From positions 1 to 5,376 of the forward strand of contig QMWA01000125.1 in NCBI GenBank assembly GCA_003661385.1: DNA of 5,376 bases, read 5' to 3'. The translations under genes were made by a program, and so were the position numbers. The notes beneath the pieces are model-generated. The model was not told where the DNA came from and made no database searches. It saw only the letters and a list, made by a program, of their open reading frames with translations. This document shows, one piece after another, positions 4,230 to 5,376 of this stretch; the first letter of the stretch is position 1, and each line of letters starts with the position of its first letter. This stretch comes from Thermoproteota archaeon (GTDB lineage: Archaea > Korarchaeota > Korarchaeia > B14-G2).

Positions 4230-5376
4230 CATAGACCTCCTCCACCACCCCCACAGCTCTGGTGGAGGCCTCTCTGAGGAAGAACTTCTCTCCTCTCTTG
4301 ATGTAGACTGGGTTGTACATGAACTCCAGGTCGACCTTAGCCATGTCTCCTGTCCTCAAGGGCTCCTTTGACATCCATGTGAACTTCACCGTCTCCTTTA
4401 TGCTGTGAGCGTGGAGGACAGCCTGATACCCTCTCCTTATGGTGGTTGGGTGGTGTAGCACCAGTATTCTGGCTCTTATCTTCTCCACTGCAAGAGGCTT
4501 CTCTGATACATCCAGCACGACCATCCCCTTCCTCACAGAGTCGTAGTCTAGGTCTATGGCTAGGCAGGCTAGCTGCCCTGAGCTAGCTCTCCTCGCGTTC
4601 ACCCTATGGATCTGGATGGACTTGACCACTGTGGTCGTGTAGCTCCTGTTAAGCGGCCCAATCCAGACCCTGTCCCCCACCCCAACAGTCCCCTCTAGAA
4701 CTAGCCCGTAGACTACTGTCCCGACTCCCCTCACGCTGAACTTGTCCTCTACGTACATGCGGAATGGGGCTGCTGGGTCCAGCTTCTCATGCCTCCTCGG
4801 TGGGAGAAGTGACAGGAACTCCACCAGCTGGTCTATGCCCCTCCCTGTTTTGCTTGAGACGAGGAACACAGGCATCACTCTGCCACTCCTCATGTGCCTA
4901 GCTGCGACCACGAGGTCTCCTTTGCTCTTCACCAGCATGGGTATCTTGTCCACTGATGGGAGCTCAGCCAGCTCCCAGAGCTGCCTAAGCACCTTCTCAA
5001 CCCTCTCCCTGCCTACTAGGTCTATCTTGGTGACCACAGCGAACACCGGGGTCCTTATGGCCTGCATTATCCCGAACTGCTCCCTTGCGGTGCCTATCAG
5101 CCCTGCGTTTGCTGCCACAACAAGCATGCCGTAGTCTGGCTCATGTGAGCATATCCCCTTCAAGGTTGTCTTGAGGTACCTGTAGTGTCCAGCTAGGTCT
5201 ACAAAGCATATCACCTTGCTACTCTTCGTGTAGACCTCGTCTTCAGAGGGGTGTGGTAGCAGCCTGTTGACCACCTCGGCGCCATCTGAGAACCCTAGTA
5301 GGACTGTTGTGACCGATGATGTCCTCCCTGACATGAGCTCGTGCTTGTGCCTAGCTATCTTCGCTCTAGCTGACCC
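4213..5376 (-). CDS. GTPBP1-like translational GTPase, partial (N-terminus beyond right edge)
   Basis: 387 residues are visible. The frame is open to the right edge, so the ATG at 5334 is internal; upstream codons read ARHKHEL, leading into MSGRTSSVT, the switch I region typical of GTPBP1/GTPBP2 proteins. The P-loop (G1) lies outside the window. Seen here are G3 as DLAGH (residues ~60-64), where this family has Ala in place of the Pro of EF-Tu and keeps the catalytic His; G4 TKID (~116-119); G5 SSKTG (~174-178); domain II (~205-245, VEDKFSVRGVGTVVYG and GDRVWIGP); and an EF-Tu-like domain III (~302-380, RILVLHHPTTIRRGYQAVLHAH). These are cytoplasmic EF-1A relatives; eukaryotic GTPBP1 is linked to ribosomes and exosome-mediated mRNA decay, while the archaeal role is not settled. 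The visible part is intact. The gene is convergent with the secreted-protein gene. Confidence 0.93.
   Translation of the reverse strand, partial: GSARAKIARHKHELMSGRTSSVTTVLLGFSDGAEVVNRLLPHPSEDEVYTKSSKVICFVDLAGHYRYLKTTLKGICSHEPDYGMLVVAANAGLIGTAREQFGIMQAIRTPVFAVVTKIDLVGRERVEKVLRQLWELAELPSVDKIPMLVKSKGDLVVAARHMRSGRVMPVFLVSSKTGRGIDQLVEFLSLLPPRRHEKLDPAAPFRMYVEDKFSVRGVGTVVYGLVLEGTVGVGDRVWIGPLNRSYTTTVVKSIQIHRVNARRASSGQLACLAIDLDYDSVRKGMVVLDVSEKPLAVEKIRARILVLHHPTTIRRGYQAVLHAHSIKETVKFTWMSKEPLRTGDMAKVDLEFMYNPVYIKRGEKFFLREASTRAVGVVEEVYAREAS

Noticed and set aside
4742-5134. Plus-strand open frame of 130 codons opposite the GTPase
   Set aside because: The minus strand holds the G3, G4 and G5 motifs and domain II of a GTPBP1-like GTPase in this interval; the plus frame is a shadow.

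Overview
The window looks like a chromosomal piece of a hyperthermophilic crenarchaeon (Thermoproteota), possibly of the Desulfurococcales/Acidilobales type. The main reasons are an archaeal 5S rRNA gene standing alone behind a perfectly spaced TATA box, an archaeal-type D-aminoacyl-tRNA deacylase (DtdA), a GTPBP1-family GTPase, a DUF3467 protein and a small archaeal Toprim protein. AGG/AGA arginine codons dominate, GC is moderately high, and several starts appear to be TTG preceded by GGTG. The exact genus cannot be read from this piece.

Layout. At the left edge (284 to 1, minus, cut off) is a gene for a charged helical protein with two SHOCT-like motifs and a polyproline tract. It is divergent from a DUF3467 gene (355-678, plus), and one TTAATAA element appears to serve both as a two-way TATA box. 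The gap 679-783 contains a candidate C/D box guide sRNA on the minus strand (676-739) with its own TATA box at the right distance; it points toward the end of the DUF3467 gene. Next come a small Toprim protein (784-1206), the 5S rRNA gene (1237-1366), and then a tightly packed block: dtdA (1384-2202), a small uncharacterised protein that may have a PIN-like fold (2189-2530), and a secreted, membrane-anchored multi-domain beta protein (2520-4229). The right end is a GTPBP1-like GTPase on the minus strand (4213 to beyond 5376). It converges on the secreted-protein gene with a 17-bp overlap.

How the parts fit together. Much of the content concerns translation and stable RNA: 5S rRNA, a probable 2'-O-methylation guide, a tRNA proofreading enzyme, a translation-factor-like GTPase, and a Toprim protein likely acting on nucleic acid. 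The dtdA block starts only 17 nt after the 5S gene with no visible promoter between them, so it may be expressed by read-through from the 5S promoter.

No mobile elements, CRISPR arrays, tRNA genes or replication origins are visible. The most interesting items are the unannotated C/D box sRNA candidate, the recurring GGTG-N5/6-TTG start signature that moves four start codons, and the 5S-to-mRNA arrangement. I see no obviously new multi-gene defence or metabolic system.
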